Shown here piece after piece: positions 7,152 to 15,357 of a stretch of DNA of 28,300 nucleotides. The stretch is from the NCBI GenBank assembly GCA_025980625.1, contig JAICXG010000005.1:1-28300 (forward strand), given 5' to 3'. The first letter of the stretch is position 1. Every line of letters starts with the position of its first letter. Source of the DNA: Chthoniobacterales bacterium (lineage in GTDB: Bacteria > Verrucomicrobiota > Verrucomicrobiia > Chthoniobacterales > UBA10450). A program made the position numbers and the translations under genes. The notes under the pieces are model-generated. The model worked only from the letters and a program-made list of their open reading frames with translations. It was not told the origin of the DNA and did no database searches.

Positions 7152-8590
7152 AAGCGTTTTTCCTTCTCATTCTGGTGGCTGTTTCGGCCTTCGGCGCGGA
7201 GCCGATCGTCGTTGGCTCGAAGAAATTCACCGAATCGTACGTGCTCGGCGAGATCGCGAAGATGGTGCTGGAGCAGGCCGGATTTACCGTGCAGACGCGG
7301 CCGGGAATGGGCGGCACGATCATTCTCTGGCAGGCATTGAGCAGCGGCCGGATCGATCTTTATCCCGAATATACCGGCACGATCAGCGAGGAGATTTTGA
7401 AACGGCCGGCTTCGGAAAACGACATGCGCAAAGCGCTGGAAAAATTCGGCGTCGGCATGTCGGACGATCTCGGCTTCAACAACACCTATGCGCTCGTGAT
7501 GCGCCGGGAGACGGCGAGCAAGCTCGGAGTTTCGACCATCAGCGACTTGCGCGATCACCCGGGTCTGAAGGCCGGCCTGACCCATGAGTTCCTCGATCGT
7601 CAGGATGGCTGGCGACCGCTCGCGCGGCGCTATCGCCTAACGATGCCTAACGTTCTCGGGATTGATCATGCGCTCGGCTACGGCGCGCTCGCGCATGGTG
7701 AGATCGATCTCAAGGACGCCTATTCGACTGATGCGAAAATCGCGGAGAACAACCTCGTCATTCTGCGCGATGACATGCATTTCTTCCCCGAGTACAAGGC
7801 GGTCTATCTCTACCGGCTGACGCTCGATCGACGCGCGATTGCGGCGTTGAACGAAATCAAAATCGATGAAGCCAAGATGACGGCGCTGAATGCGGCCGCC
7901 GAGAAAACGAAAAACTACGCCTACGCTGCGTCCCTTTTTTTCCACGCCCCTAACGATCACGCGGTCGAGCGTGACCTGCCGCGCAAGCTCGTCCGCTGGA
8001 TCAGCCGGCATCTGGAGCTGACCGGCATTTCGCTCCTCCTCTCGATCGCGATCGGATTGCCGCTCGGCATCGCGGCCAGCCGCGGAGGCGCAGTTGGGCA
8101 GGCGATTCTCGCGATCGTGGGGATGATCCAGACGATTCCCTCGCTCGCCCTCCTCGCGCTTCTTGTGCCGGTGCCTTTTCTCGGAATCAGCGCGACGACC
8201 GCGATCGTGGCGTTGTTTCTCTACGGCTTGCTCCCGATCGTGCGGAATACCGCGAGCGGCTTGCAGAACATTCCGCCGGCGCTCCGCGATTCCGCAATTG
8301 CGCTCGGACTCGAGCCATCCGCGCGCCTGCGAAAGATTTACCTGCCGCTCGCCTCGCGCACGATTCTTGCCGGGATCAAAACCAGCGCGGTCATTAATAT
8401 CGGCACCGCCACGCTCGCCGCGCTCATCGGCGCCGGCGGATTAGGCGAGCCAATCCTGAGCGGATTGAATCTGAACGACAACGCCACCATCCTGGAAGGC
8501 GCGATCCCCGCCGCGCTTCTCGCCCTTCTCGTGCAGGGGCTGTTCGATCTGCTCGATCGCGTGCTGATCCCGCGCGGCCTGCGGCTCTGA
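7148..8590 (+). CDS. Fused substrate-binding protein and permease of OpuC/EgtU class
   Basis: The 480-residue fusion has a signal peptide (about 1-18) and an OpuC/ProX-type binding domain (about 19-275) with GSKKFTESYVLGE, GMGGT, DLYPEYTGT and FNNTYAL. A permease domain of about five to six membrane segments follows (about 285-475), with the EAA-like ALGLEPSARLRKIYLP loop and the GTATLAALIGAGGLG block. It should import a quaternary-amine compound with the ATPase encoded upstream. The start is TTG at 7148, overlapping the upstream stop and placed 9 bases after AAAGGAG; no ATG gives a signal peptide. In the known ergothioneine importer EgtU the permease precedes the binding domain; here the order is reversed. 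Adjacency to egtBD makes ergothioneine a candidate ligand (inference). Confidence 0.88.
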   Translation: MKAFFLLILVAVSAFGAEPIVVGSKKFTESYVLGEIAKMVLEQAGFTVQTRPGMGGTIILWQALSSGRIDLYPEYTGTISEEILKRPASENDMRKALEKFGVGMSDDLGFNNTYALVMRRETASKLGVSTISDLRDHPGLKAGLTHEFLDRQDGWRPLARRYRLTMPNVLGIDHALGYGALAHGEIDLKDAYSTDAKIAENNLVILRDDMHFFPEYKAVYLYRLTLDRRAIAALNEIKIDEAKMTALNAAAEKTKNYAYAASLFFHAPNDHAVERDLPRKLVRWISRHLELTGISLLLSIAIGLPLGIAASRGGAVGQAILAIVGMIQTIPSLALLALLVPVPFLGISATTAIVALFLYGLLPIVRNTASGLQNIPPALRDSAIALGLEPSARLRKIYLPLASRTILAGIKTSAVINIGTATLAALIGAGGLGEPILSGLNLNDNATILEGAIPAALLALLVQGLFDLLDRVLIPRGLRL

Positions 8591-8594
8591 GCGC

Positions 8595-8650
8595 AGGGTA
8601 GCGCGAACTTCCAGCTGCTCGTTAGGCAAGCTGGAAGCTCGCCCTACCTT
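8595..8650. terminator. Bidirectional terminator with CCTAACGA motif in its loop
   Basis: An imperfect stem of about 22 bp (8595-8616 with 8629-8650) encloses a 12-base loop between two convergent genes. It should end both the transporter operon and the minus-strand gene, whose stop it overlaps. The loop contains TCGTTAGG (8619-8626), one of the 31 copies of the over-represented octamer. Its GGGTAGC...GCCCTACC arms resemble the ends of the element in nosD (25092-25234). Confidence 0.6.
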
Positions 8651-9957
8651 CCCGCAAACCGGCTCGGCGCGAGAATCGCGTCGCGCATCCCATGCAGCAG
8701 TTTCTTGTCCGGCGGACAAATCGTGGCGAGCGCGCCACGCAGCATCACCTTCTCGGGTTCGACAAAATAATAGGGCGTCAGACGGACTCGCCCGCGCATC
8801 GCTTTGAGCTCGCCGGTTTCTCTTTCCCAATAGGGATGATCGAAAAGCCGGCCCTTGTGGAACTGTTGCAGGATGGCCGGCTCGCGCTCGAAGTTCGCCA
8901 GCGCCTCGTGGATCCGCCGCTCCCATTCCGCATGCGGCAGGTCCGCGCCTAACGACACTCCGCGACTCCCCCAGCCTAACGGCGAGAACCCGCTCACCTT
9001 GAGGAGCAGGTCGCGCTCCTTCTGGCTGAACCTGGCCGCTTCGCGGAAATCCTGAATCTCCAGCCGCGGGATAACTGCGTGTTGCGGCAGCGGCGTCGGA
9101 TCGAGAATCCAAGTGTAGGGGATCATCCGTTGGAGATCGCGAAAATATTTGTCGCCCAGCTCGCGCCGCCAGAATTCGCGCAGCGGTTGGAGCCAGAAGA
9201 ACGCGAACCACATTTTCTCCTCGAGAAATGGCTTACACGGCGGCGAGATCGAGACTTCGCCTCTGCCGGCCGCCTGCAATAGCGCTTCGATGCCGGAAAT
9301 GTTCGGCAGATCGAACAGCTCAAAGAAGCGATAGACGTCCCGTCCCGGTTGTGGCTGATAATTTTCCGCGGCCACAACCTGCCAATGCCGCTCGGTAAAT
9401 CGGGCATTGAGTTGCCTAACGAGCCACTCCATTTCCGGCCGATAGGTGGCGGACTCCTGCGAGATAACGATGTCGCCGCCATGTGGCAGGACGGTCGCGA
9501 AACCCTCCAGCATTCCCTCCGCTCCACCGATCACCTGCTCGTCCAGGCCGGCGTAGGTCTGGTTCAACCAGGCGGTGAGCCCGATTCCTCCCGGAACCGA
9601 ATCCACTTCCGCAATCGTCCAACCTTCGTCGGTCAGGACGAGGTCGGGTCGAATCACGCGCGGAAGCGCGTCCCGAATCTCCTTGCGCCGGGAAAACTCG
9701 ATCAGCTCCGGCGGTTTCCCAAGGTCGAGATAACGCGCCACCCAGGCCGGTTGCTTCCCTTTGACGCTCTGGAGGTAGAGTTGATTGCAGGCGCGTTGGA
9801 AAACAAAGATCCGATGCCCGAGCCGCTCGAGCTCACGGCGCCATTTCTCCTCAATCGCAAACGGCTCCGGCGTGACCAGCCAGTCTTTTTCCGCGAAGAG
9901 GCCTTCCGCCGGCCGGGCATCGCGGATGAAATCCAGCCGGTCGATCTCAGTAAGCAT
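8644..9957 (-). CDS. Uncharacterised ATP-grasp-like cytoplasmic protein
   Basis: I do not recognise a named family for this 437-residue protein. It has no signal peptide or membrane segment. Several blocks look like an ATP-grasp ligase: TIAEVDSVPGGIG (about 162-174), a Lys/Gly-rich LKVSGFSPLGWGSRG loop (about 321-335) like the ATP-lid, AILQQFHKG (about 368-376) in the place of the family's Q-x-F hinge, and RVRLTPYYFV near 400. If so it would form an amide or peptide bond using ATP. It is convergent with the transporter and next to the ergothioneine genes, so a link to thiol or peptide metabolism is possible but unproven. It contains two copies of CCTAACGA. The start ATG at 9957 has no clear ribosome site. 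Confidence 0.7.
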   Translation of the reverse strand: MLTEIDRLDFIRDARPAEGLFAEKDWLVTPEPFAIEEKWRRELERLGHRIFVFQRACNQLYLQSVKGKQPAWVARYLDLGKPPELIEFSRRKEIRDALPRVIRPDLVLTDEGWTIAEVDSVPGGIGLTAWLNQTYAGLDEQVIGGAEGMLEGFATVLPHGGDIVISQESATYRPEMEWLVRQLNARFTERHWQVVAAENYQPQPGRDVYRFFELFDLPNISGIEALLQAAGRGEVSISPPCKPFLEEKMWFAFFWLQPLREFWRRELGDKYFRDLQRMIPYTWILDPTPLPQHAVIPRLEIQDFREAARFSQKERDLLLKVSGFSPLGWGSRGVSLGADLPHAEWERRIHEALANFEREPAILQQFHKGRLFDHPYWERETGELKAMRGRVRLTPYYFVEPEKVMLRGALATICPPDKKLLHGMRDAILAPSRFAGR

Positions 9958-10091
9958 GGATGAGTGCGGAACTTTCTACGCAGGAGCGGTCACGTCCAAC
10001 ACGGATTCAACGAAAACGCGATTCGCCGTCGAAATTTTCGCCCGGGTGCAAGAGCCCCGCGCGCACCGTGCTCGGCCTTCTGGATGTCAGC

Positions 10092-11168
10092 TTAAAGGTT
10101 TCCGGGACTGAATGGCCGCAGCTCCTCCGGATGCTGCCGCAGATAGTAGAGCAAATGCCTTCTATGCTCTGCGCCGCGACTTCTTTCGTTAGGCCCATCG
10201 GCAGCAGGATTGCCCAATAATTGCGGATCGATATCCGCCACCCGCCCATAGATCGCTCGCCAACGTTTTTTCACCGTACTCAGCGAAATGACCAAAGATG
10301 CCGCTAACTCTTCAGTTGTTTCTCCCATCATCGCGTGTTGAAGAAGCAATTGCTCCGAATCGCTGAAGCGAAACTTCGGCGGCGTATGAACGAAAAGGCT
10401 CGAAAGAAGGCTGCCGGGATTGGCACGTGCTTCTTCCTTGGTCAATCCAACTAGCCGCGGTCGCAGCGAAGCATCTGGCGGCTGGAGTCCCTGGCTGCTA
10501 AAATAACACGAATACTCGCGCCTGAGACGAGCGCCGGAGTCGAGCTTCCGCTCCAAAGCTGTGTCGCCGATTGCGTCAGCCAAAAACTCCTTCAGCCGAT
10601 AGCCTCGATGGCAGAGGAAGAAGGCTTCAGTCTGCTTTTCGCGAACAGCCAGGATCTGTTCGTCTGAGAGTCCATCATCTTTTCGAGCCGCAAAACATAG
10701 GACTACGTTTAATCCGCTCCCGGCATTGGCGCGCGCGATTTGTTTACGATCCAAGATAGGGATGTTTTGTCTGCAATAGCGGCGCACGATCTGCGCGCCA
10801 AGAAAAGGGCCCAAGGCCAACTTCGCTTCGGAACAGAATTGATCGGTTGCGAACACCGTGATGCTAAAAGACACGATCTGGCGATTAACCGCTTGGGCTC
10901 GGTCTTCGACCACGCAGAGCTGCATGCCACCTCTCGCCGCTAAGGCCTGCCACACTTCAGGCAACGCCCTCCACTCATCCCCGGCGTAGGCAGTCCGAAA
11001 GCGCACCAACAGAGCGCGGCAACCGACGAAATCTTTTGGCGTGCCTTCCCGCGCCATCAGACCGATGGAGCCGGGAGATCCCCGGCGGGTAACGCGCTGC
11101 AACCGCTCCAAAATATTCCGGGGATTCACAACTCCAAGGAGGCTGGAAGGATTCTTCCCGGGCAGCAA
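10092..11168 (-). CDS. LuxR-type transcriptional regulator
   Basis: The 358-residue frame ends with a LuxR/GerE helix-turn-helix in the C-terminal third: FSDSEQLLLQHAMMGE, then TEELAASLVISLSTVKKRW and IYGRV, matching the usual T..E..VL, IA..L, S..TVK..., IY.KL pattern. The N-terminal 250 residues form a sensor-like alpha/beta region that I cannot assign with certainty; a GNAT-like fold is conceivable (VSFSITVFATDQF). There is no receiver Asp pocket that I can see. The open frame begins with TTG at 11168; the first ATG in frame is at 11057, so the start is unsure. It is divergent from a sigma-like gene with a palindrome between them, which suggests it regulates that gene. CCTAACGA occurs once, near the C-terminal end. 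Confidence 0.75.
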   Translation of the reverse strand: MLPGKNPSSLLGVVNPRNILERLQRVTRRGSPGSIGLMAREGTPKDFVGCRALLVRFRTAYAGDEWRALPEVWQALAARGGMQLCVVEDRAQAVNRQIVSFSITVFATDQFCSEAKLALGPFLGAQIVRRYCRQNIPILDRKQIARANAGSGLNVVLCFAARKDDGLSDEQILAVREKQTEAFFLCHRGYRLKEFLADAIGDTALERKLDSGARLRREYSCYFSSQGLQPPDASLRPRLVGLTKEEARANPGSLLSSLFVHTPPKFRFSDSEQLLLQHAMMGETTEELAASLVISLSTVKKRWRAIYGRVADIDPQLLGNPAADGPNERSRGAEHRRHLLYYLRQHPEELRPFSPGNL

Positions 11169-11179
11169 GCAAATTTATC

Positions 11180-11220
11180 CTTTTAGGGGCCTAGACGGAA
11201 ACAAGAGGCCCACTTAAAAG
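11180..11220. promoter_or_regulatory. Inverted repeat between divergent regulator genes
   Basis: CTTTTAGGGGCCT (11180-11192) faces AGGCCCACTTAAAAG (11206-11220). The arms match over about 12 bp with a short bulge. It lies in the 58-bp gap between the LuxR-type gene (minus) and the sigma-like gene (plus), where both promoters must be, so an operator bound by the LuxR protein is plausible. An mRNA hairpin just upstream of the sigma gene start is the alternative. Confidence 0.45.
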
Positions 11221-11226
11221 CCGCCA

Positions 11227-11901
11227 ATGCAGAACGAATGCCGGATCAGCAGAAACCATATGATCAAGGTGGCTAATTCGTGGAAGATTGATGAAGCGCT
11301 GAACTCGGCGGTGCGATCTGGGTTTAAGCGGATTCGATCCTGGCAGGTGCCGCCGAACTGGTCGCGGATTGATTGGATAGAAGAATTGGCCGCGGTGGCG
11401 ACCGCTGCGATCTGGCAAGCTGTTTGTGAATTTGATCCCAAGCGAGGCGTCCCGTTCGCTGGTTTTGCTTATTGTCGGATGATGAGCCGTTGCCTTGCGT
11501 GTTATCGCAAGGAATGGAGATACGCGCTTTATATTGATGCGAAAGACTCCTGCAAAGAACAAACCGGGCCCTTCAACAGTTCCGGTTCCGCCGCTTCGTC
11601 TGCCGCGAAGGTAAATGGGTCGCGGTGCAGCGAAAATCTGCGAGGCGCTGTCGCCGCCCTGCCTGCCGAGCAGCGACGACTGCTCGAACAACTCTTTTGG
11701 GAAGAACGCACAGAGGTCGAAGTGGCGAACACGATGAGTATCAATCAATCCACCATCAACCGTCGCAAGCAGGCGATTCTGAAAAGTCTTCGCATGAAGT
11801 TGTGCGACTCAAATGAATTTCAAAGATTGTGCATAACTCTGTTCGCCAGCAATCTAACTGGTTGGCTGGCTGGATTAGCCAATGGAGCGTTAGGCACCTA
11901 G
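11227..11901 (+). CDS. Sigma-70 family RNA polymerase sigma factor
   Basis: The 224-residue protein has the two core sigma regions. Region 2 (about residues 47-98) includes EELAAVATAAIWQAVCEFDP, KRGVPFAGFAYCRM and a basic CYRKEWRY segment for -10 binding. Region 4 (about 145-190) is LPAEQRRLLEQLFWEE followed by the helix-turn-helix ANTMSINQSTINRRKQAIL. Region 3 is replaced by a short Ser/Gly/Ala linker, as in ECF or short sigma-B/F-like factors. A hydrophobic C-terminal end (about 200-220, ITLFASNLTGWLAGLANGA) is unusual. ATG at 11260 is an alternative start. Divergent from the LuxR-type regulator; the targets may include the two secreted-protein genes just downstream, which is inference. Confidence 0.8.
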   Translation: MQNECRISRNHMIKVANSWKIDEALNSAVRSGFKRIRSWQVPPNWSRIDWIEELAAVATAAIWQAVCEFDPKRGVPFAGFAYCRMMSRCLACYRKEWRYALYIDAKDSCKEQTGPFNSSGSAASSAAKVNGSRCSENLRGAVAALPAEQRRLLEQLFWEERTEVEVANTMSINQSTINRRKQAILKSLRMKLCDSNEFQRLCITLFASNLTGWLAGLANGALGT

Positions 11902-12248
11902 CTCAGGACCTGGCACACCGTGTGAGTTATAGAGTGCGATGCGGTCCGCGGTCTGCACGGGCAGGATGAGACAATCGGTTTCGGGCTTCGCCTATATCTG
12001 AATCGCGCGCGACGGGCGCATAGGTTGAGCGGCAGCAACGATTTCAAGATTTTCTGCATAATGATTCGGTTCGCTGCAATCTAAGCAATTGGACGACTGA
12101 ATCACGCGGTGCCGCCAATCGACGCCTTGTAAAACGTCGCGGGCCAAAATTTATCGTAACCAGAAATTCACGCTAACCCGCTCATGAGCTAGACGAACCG
12201 CTTGCCGGTTGGAATCGGCACGCAAACCAGAAAACCAAAGACTAAGAA
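11902..12248. other. Intergenic gap of about 350 bp
   Basis: I see no gene here: all six frames are short and show no family motif. AACCG/CGGTT near 12198-12212 can form only a weak 5-bp hairpin. The AT content rises toward 12120-12180, where the promoter of the secreted-protein gene at 12249 should lie, but I cannot name clear -35/-10 boxes. None of the dispersed repeat families seen elsewhere in the window is present. Confidence 0.4.
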
Positions 12249-12830
12249 ATGAAAACACGAAAGACATTATCACTACTCACTGCCAAGACACTTACTTGCG
12301 CAATCGCAGCACTCGCAATGCTCATATTGACCTGTACACCGGCACAGGCTGACAGAAATAAGACCAACTGGGTGGTCGCGGCGATAGAGCTCGGTAACAC
12401 TGTCAACGGAATCCAGTACACGATGGCCTTTGAAGGGTGCGGTTTCGTTAATTCTAGCAAAACTGTGGGCCAGGGCAGTTTCGTCGAGTTCGATAACTTA
12501 AGCGCCGTGCCACACACCATCCTGGCTTCCGGGACGTGGAAAGCCACGAGGCTGATCAGCACCGACATCATCGGAACTTACGGCTCCTTCGCCGCTGGCA
12601 TCATCGAGATGGAAATCGAGCTGGTCGAGGATCTCCCGATTCCAGGCGTTGTCGTTCCTGGCGTCTTTCTTCACATAACTTGTAACATCCCCGCCGCCGG
12701 TCTCTTTAACGGCGACGAGGAGGAGGGCTTTGAACTAACGATCCCGGACTCACCCTCCGGCACGTTCATGCCTCCTGTCCTTGTCGGTGGGACGGTTTTC
12801 TCGATCTTGAATGAAAATCGAGGAGGCTGA
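12249..12830 (+). CDS. Small secreted protein, function unknown (1)
   Basis: The 193-residue protein has a signal peptide of about 34 residues (basic start, hydrophobic core near 15-30, cleavage after PAQA). The mature part is acidic and beta-rich, with two Cys (in EGCGF and LHITCNIP) that could form a disulfide. It has no enzyme motif and I do not recognise the family. The ATG follows a weak AGAA tract. The next gene also encodes a small secreted beta-rich protein, and a sigma factor/LuxR pair lies upstream, so this may be a small regulated export locus. Base composition is less GC-rich than the neighbours, and no CCTAACGA copy occurs from 10194 to 13603. Confidence 0.7.
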   Translation: MKTRKTLSLLTAKTLTCAIAALAMLILTCTPAQADRNKTNWVVAAIELGNTVNGIQYTMAFEGCGFVNSSKTVGQGSFVEFDNLSAVPHTILASGTWKATRLISTDIIGTYGSFAAGIIEMEIELVEDLPIPGVVVPGVFLHITCNIPAAGLFNGDEEEGFELTIPDSPSGTFMPPVLVGGTVFSILNENRGG

Positions 12831-12933
12831 CCTACGATGGAGCGGCAAAGCTACAAACTAGGTCCCAATAAGGAACCTATTGTTTCCTATAGTAACTACT
12901 GAAAGACAAATACCTCAAGTAGAAAGCAGACTT

Positions 12934-13491
12934 ATGAAAAATAAACTAACGGTACAAAGACTTAGATTTGCGCTTCGGTGCGCGCGTCATTTATTCGCAG
13001 CCGCGGCCATCTTCCTCTGGGTCGGTCCGTCAGGAGCCGCCGCACAACCGTCGTCGGTGAACGGCGGAGGCAACGGAACGTTCAACGCAGATCTGGATGG
13101 CGACGGTGACATTGATGGCACTCACTTCGGGTTTGCCGTCGTTCTAACTCCAAAGGGAGCAGTTAACGGTCATTTCACGTGTCAGATGGCTGGCAATATG
13201 GATTTCCTCGGCCTGAAACTCATGTTAGTGGAAGGCCAGGTCTCGAGCGCCTTTTTTGCGCCGACCAGCGTCACATTCAGTGGGACAGCCGACGTGACTT
13301 TTGAGCCAGGAGGCGTGTTCACGGACATTCCGTTCACGGTAATTGCGACTGCCGGCGGCCCCGGGGCGGGAACGATACAGCTCACCTTAATAGGAGTCTT
13401 CGACGGTGTCACGGGTGATACGATTCCGGGGGACAACAATTATTCACTGCCGGTCGAGACTGTATTGAGCGGGAATATCTCCATCAAATGA
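12934..13491 (+). CDS. Small secreted protein with a Ca-binding-like loop (2)
   Basis: The 185-residue protein starts at the ATG at 12934; a longer reading from 12880 is unlikely because it delays the signal peptide. The signal peptide has a basic n-region and a hydrophobic core (LFAAAAIFLWVG), and ends near GAAA. The mature N-terminus carries DADLDGDGDIDG-like spacing: a DxDxDGDxDG acidic loop typical of calcium sites in secreted repeats. HFGFAVVL and GHFTCQMAG follow, resembling beta-sandwich export domains seen in post-COAP-type proteins (weak). No catalytic motif is seen. It lies about 100 bp after the previous secreted gene and ends 15 bp from a convergent dioxygenase. Confidence 0.7.
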   Translation: MKNKLTVQRLRFALRCARHLFAAAAIFLWVGPSGAAAQPSSVNGGGNGTFNADLDGDGDIDGTHFGFAVVLTPKGAVNGHFTCQMAGNMDFLGLKLMLVEGQVSSAFFAPTSVTFSGTADVTFEPGGVFTDIPFTVIATAGGPGAGTIQLTLIGVFDGVTGDTIPGDNNYSLPVETVLSGNISIK

Positions 13492-13506
13492 CCGTTCGAA
13501 CCGGTC
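13490..13506. terminator. Tiny hairpin between convergent stops
   Basis: GACCG (13490-13494) pairs with CGGTC (13502-13506) across the only 15 bases separating the secreted-protein gene from the convergent dioxygenase gene. It overlaps the first stop codon. A 5-bp stem is weak, so terminator function is tentative. Confidence 0.3.
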
Positions 13507-14466
13507 TTAGTCGTTGAAGTGGGTCGGTGCCGCGAGTTTCGGCAGGTGCGCTTCAATCGCGGCGCGATTCGGCTCCAGCCAGGGCGGAAGAACGAGGCTC
13601 TCGCCTAACGACTCCATTTTCTCGTCGACATGGAAGCCGGGCCCGTCGGTCGCGAGCTCGAAGAGCACCCCGCCCGGTTCCCGAAAGTAAACCGACTTGA
13701 ACCAGAAGCGATCGATCACCGGGGTCGGATGGGCGCCGGCGCGGAGAACGCGCTCGCGCGTTTCGAGCTCGTGCGCGTCGTCGTTCACGCGCCAGGCAAG
13801 ATGATGCACGCTGCCCGTGCCCCAGGCGCCGCGCGGCGAATCGGAAGCAGCGCGCAGCTCGACGTATTCGCCTGAACCTCCCTCGCCCACGGAGTAGCGA
13901 TGCCAGCCGTGCTCTTCCCCAATTTTCTTGAAGCCGAGCGCGCCGATCAGAAACGCGATCGTCTCCTCGAGATCGCGCTCCAGCATTCGGGCACTCTCCA
14001 AGCCGCGAATCTGGTGCTCGACCGGCACCGGGCTTCGCTCCCAAGCCGCAAACCGCCGGCCTAACGAACTCTCGCTTTCCACCAGCGCGAGACGCAGCCC
14101 GTGTGGATCGGCCAACGGCAAAACGCGCTCGCCGAACCGTTCCTCGGGTGCGAGGATTTTCGTCCCGGAGCGCGTCAGCCGTTCCCTCCAAAAATCGACG
14201 CTGCCGGGCGGCACCGCCAGCGCCACCTCGCTGCTCAACCCGTGCCCGGCACGACTCGGCGCCAGCTCCGCCCAGGGAAAAAAGGTGATGTCAGTGCCGG
14301 GGTGGCCTTCAGCATCGGCGTAGAAGAGATGGTAAGTGCCGGGGTCGTCCTGGTTCACGCTCTTCTTCACCAAACGCATGCCAAGGATGCCGGCATAAAA
14401 GTCGAGATTCTCCTGCGCCGGGCCGGCGATGGCTGTGATGTGATGCAATCCGTTGGTCGCATTCAT
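13507..14466 (-). CDS. Ring-cleaving (VOC family) dioxygenase
   Basis: This 319-residue two-domain glyoxalase/extradiol-type enzyme resembles the MhqO/PcpA-type ring-cleaving dioxygenases that open hydroquinone-like rings with Fe(II) and O2. The start GLHHITAIAGPAQENLDFYAG is the family signature. It is followed by LVKKSVNQDDPGTYHLFYAD and the second-domain blocks VHHLAWRVNDD and LFELATDGPGF. Candidate metal ligands are His in HHITAI, His in HHLAW and Glu in LFELATD. An upstream extension to 14694 is open but lacks homology, and the ATG at 14466 gives the usual length. Cytoplasmic. The substrate is unknown; quinone or chlorinated-hydroquinone detoxification is the family theme. CCTAACGA occurs twice. 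Confidence 0.88.
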   Translation of the reverse strand: MNATNGLHHITAIAGPAQENLDFYAGILGMRLVKKSVNQDDPGTYHLFYADAEGHPGTDITFFPWAELAPSRAGHGLSSEVALAVPPGSVDFWRERLTRSGTKILAPEERFGERVLPLADPHGLRLALVESESSLGRRFAAWERSPVPVEHQIRGLESARMLERDLEETIAFLIGALGFKKIGEEHGWHRYSVGEGGSGEYVELRAASDSPRGAWGTGSVHHLAWRVNDDAHELETRERVLRAGAHPTPVIDRFWFKSVYFREPGGVLFELATDGPGFHVDEKMESLGESLVLPPWLEPNRAAIEAHLPKLAAPTHFND

Positions 14467-14673
14467 GCAGCGAAATCGATTTGGACAAAGACGATAGCCG
14501 GTTTCGAAAATCGTGCCGGAAACAGTTGGCGAGAGGAATATCAATGTGACCAGAGCGAGGACGACGAGCCGACTTTGCGTGGGAGTGAATTGCGCAGCGT
14601 CAACCGCCAGATCGAGTATCTTTTGCCGCAGGCCGTGACGAAACGAAAAAACGCATCGCCGGCGAAAAGAGCT

Positions 14674-15342
14674 ATGCCTAACGACGAAGGCCACGAAACT
14701 GACATGTCATCCCGAGCCGCCGCAGGACTGCGAGGGACCTCGCAACGTGAGTTCAGGTGTTATCTCGCGAGCACGCTTAATTTCAAACAGACGTCGGGCC
14801 CCGCTCCTCAGGTCCCTCGCTTCGCTCGGGATGACAACGCGCCGCGCCGGCGGCGATGTCTTTTCATTCTTCTCTTCGCGCTTTGTGTTTTCGCGACCAC
14901 CGCGGCAGCGGAACCGCGCGCGATCTTTCTCGTCCGCCATGCCGAACGCGCGGCGACCAGCGGCCGGGTCCCACCTGACACCGGGTTATCTCCGGAGGGC
15001 AAAGCGCGGGCCGAACATCTTGCGCAGGAACTGAAGGACGCGGGCATCAAGGCGATCTTCACGACCGAATACAAGCGCACACAGCAGACCGCCGCACCGC
15101 TTGCGCAGTCGTTAGGCATCCAGCCCGAGGTGATTTCGGGAGATGATCTTCGCTCGTTAGTCGCGAAAATCCGAGCGGCCCCGGGGAACGTTCTCGTAGT
15201 CGGTCATGCCAACACTTTGCCGCAGCTCATCGCCGCCCTCGGCGTCCCGGCTCGGGTCACAATTGCCGAATCGGATTACGACAATCTCTTCATCGTTCTG
15301 CCGGAGAAAAAGGCGCAGCTCATCCGTCTGCATTATCGTTAG
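14674..15342 (+). CDS. Secreted or anchored histidine phosphatase (RHx family)
   Basis: The core from about 14899 on is a SixA-like histidine phosphatase: FLVRHAERA carries the phospho-accepting His in an RHA variant of RHG, and VVGHANTLPQ supplies the second His. TGLSPEGKARAEHLA and TTEYKRTQQTAAPLA are typical. A hydrophobic stretch (LFILLFALCVFATTAAA) just before the core looks like a signal peptide or anchor. The start is problematic: the only in-frame ATGs (14674, 14704) lie upstream of or at the edge of a dispersed palindrome (14705-14836) that adds about 45 translated residues before the signal segment. The repeat may have replaced the native start. The gene ends with CGT TAG inside a CCTAACGA motif copy. 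Substrate unknown. Confidence 0.75.
   Translation: MPNDEGHETDMSSRAAAGLRGTSQREFRCYLASTLNFKQTSGPAPQVPRFARDDNAPRRRRCLFILLFALCVFATTAAAEPRAIFLVRHAERAATSGRVPPDTGLSPEGKARAEHLAQELKDAGIKAIFTTEYKRTQQTAAPLAQSLGIQPEVISGDDLRSLVAKIRAAPGNVLVVGHANTLPQLIAALGVPARVTIAESDYDNLFIVLPEKKAQLIRLHYR
14705..14836. repeat. TGTCATCCCGAG palindromic element, copy A
   Basis: The 132-bp element is bounded by perfect 12-bp inverted arms (TGTCATCCCGAG at 14705-14716; its complement at 14825-14836). A second perfect 11-bp pair lies inside (14730-14740/14810-14820). The same ends bound the element at 17555-17706, and a half copy lies at 18654-18697. It overlaps the 5' part of the phosphatase reading frame. It has no coding content of its own and resembles non-autonomous palindromic repeats. 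Confidence 0.8.
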
Positions 15343-15357
15343 GCGAGGAGATCAGGA

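Noticed and set aside
14101..14673. Longer phosphatase frame of 413 codons from 14101
   Set aside because: Its first 190 codons are antisense to the dioxygenase gene and its upstream region; the phosphatase domain begins only near 14900.
14467..14694. N-terminal extension of the dioxygenase (76 codons)
   Set aside because: The VOC family start GLHHITAIAG directly follows ATG 14466, and the extension has no homology I can recognise.
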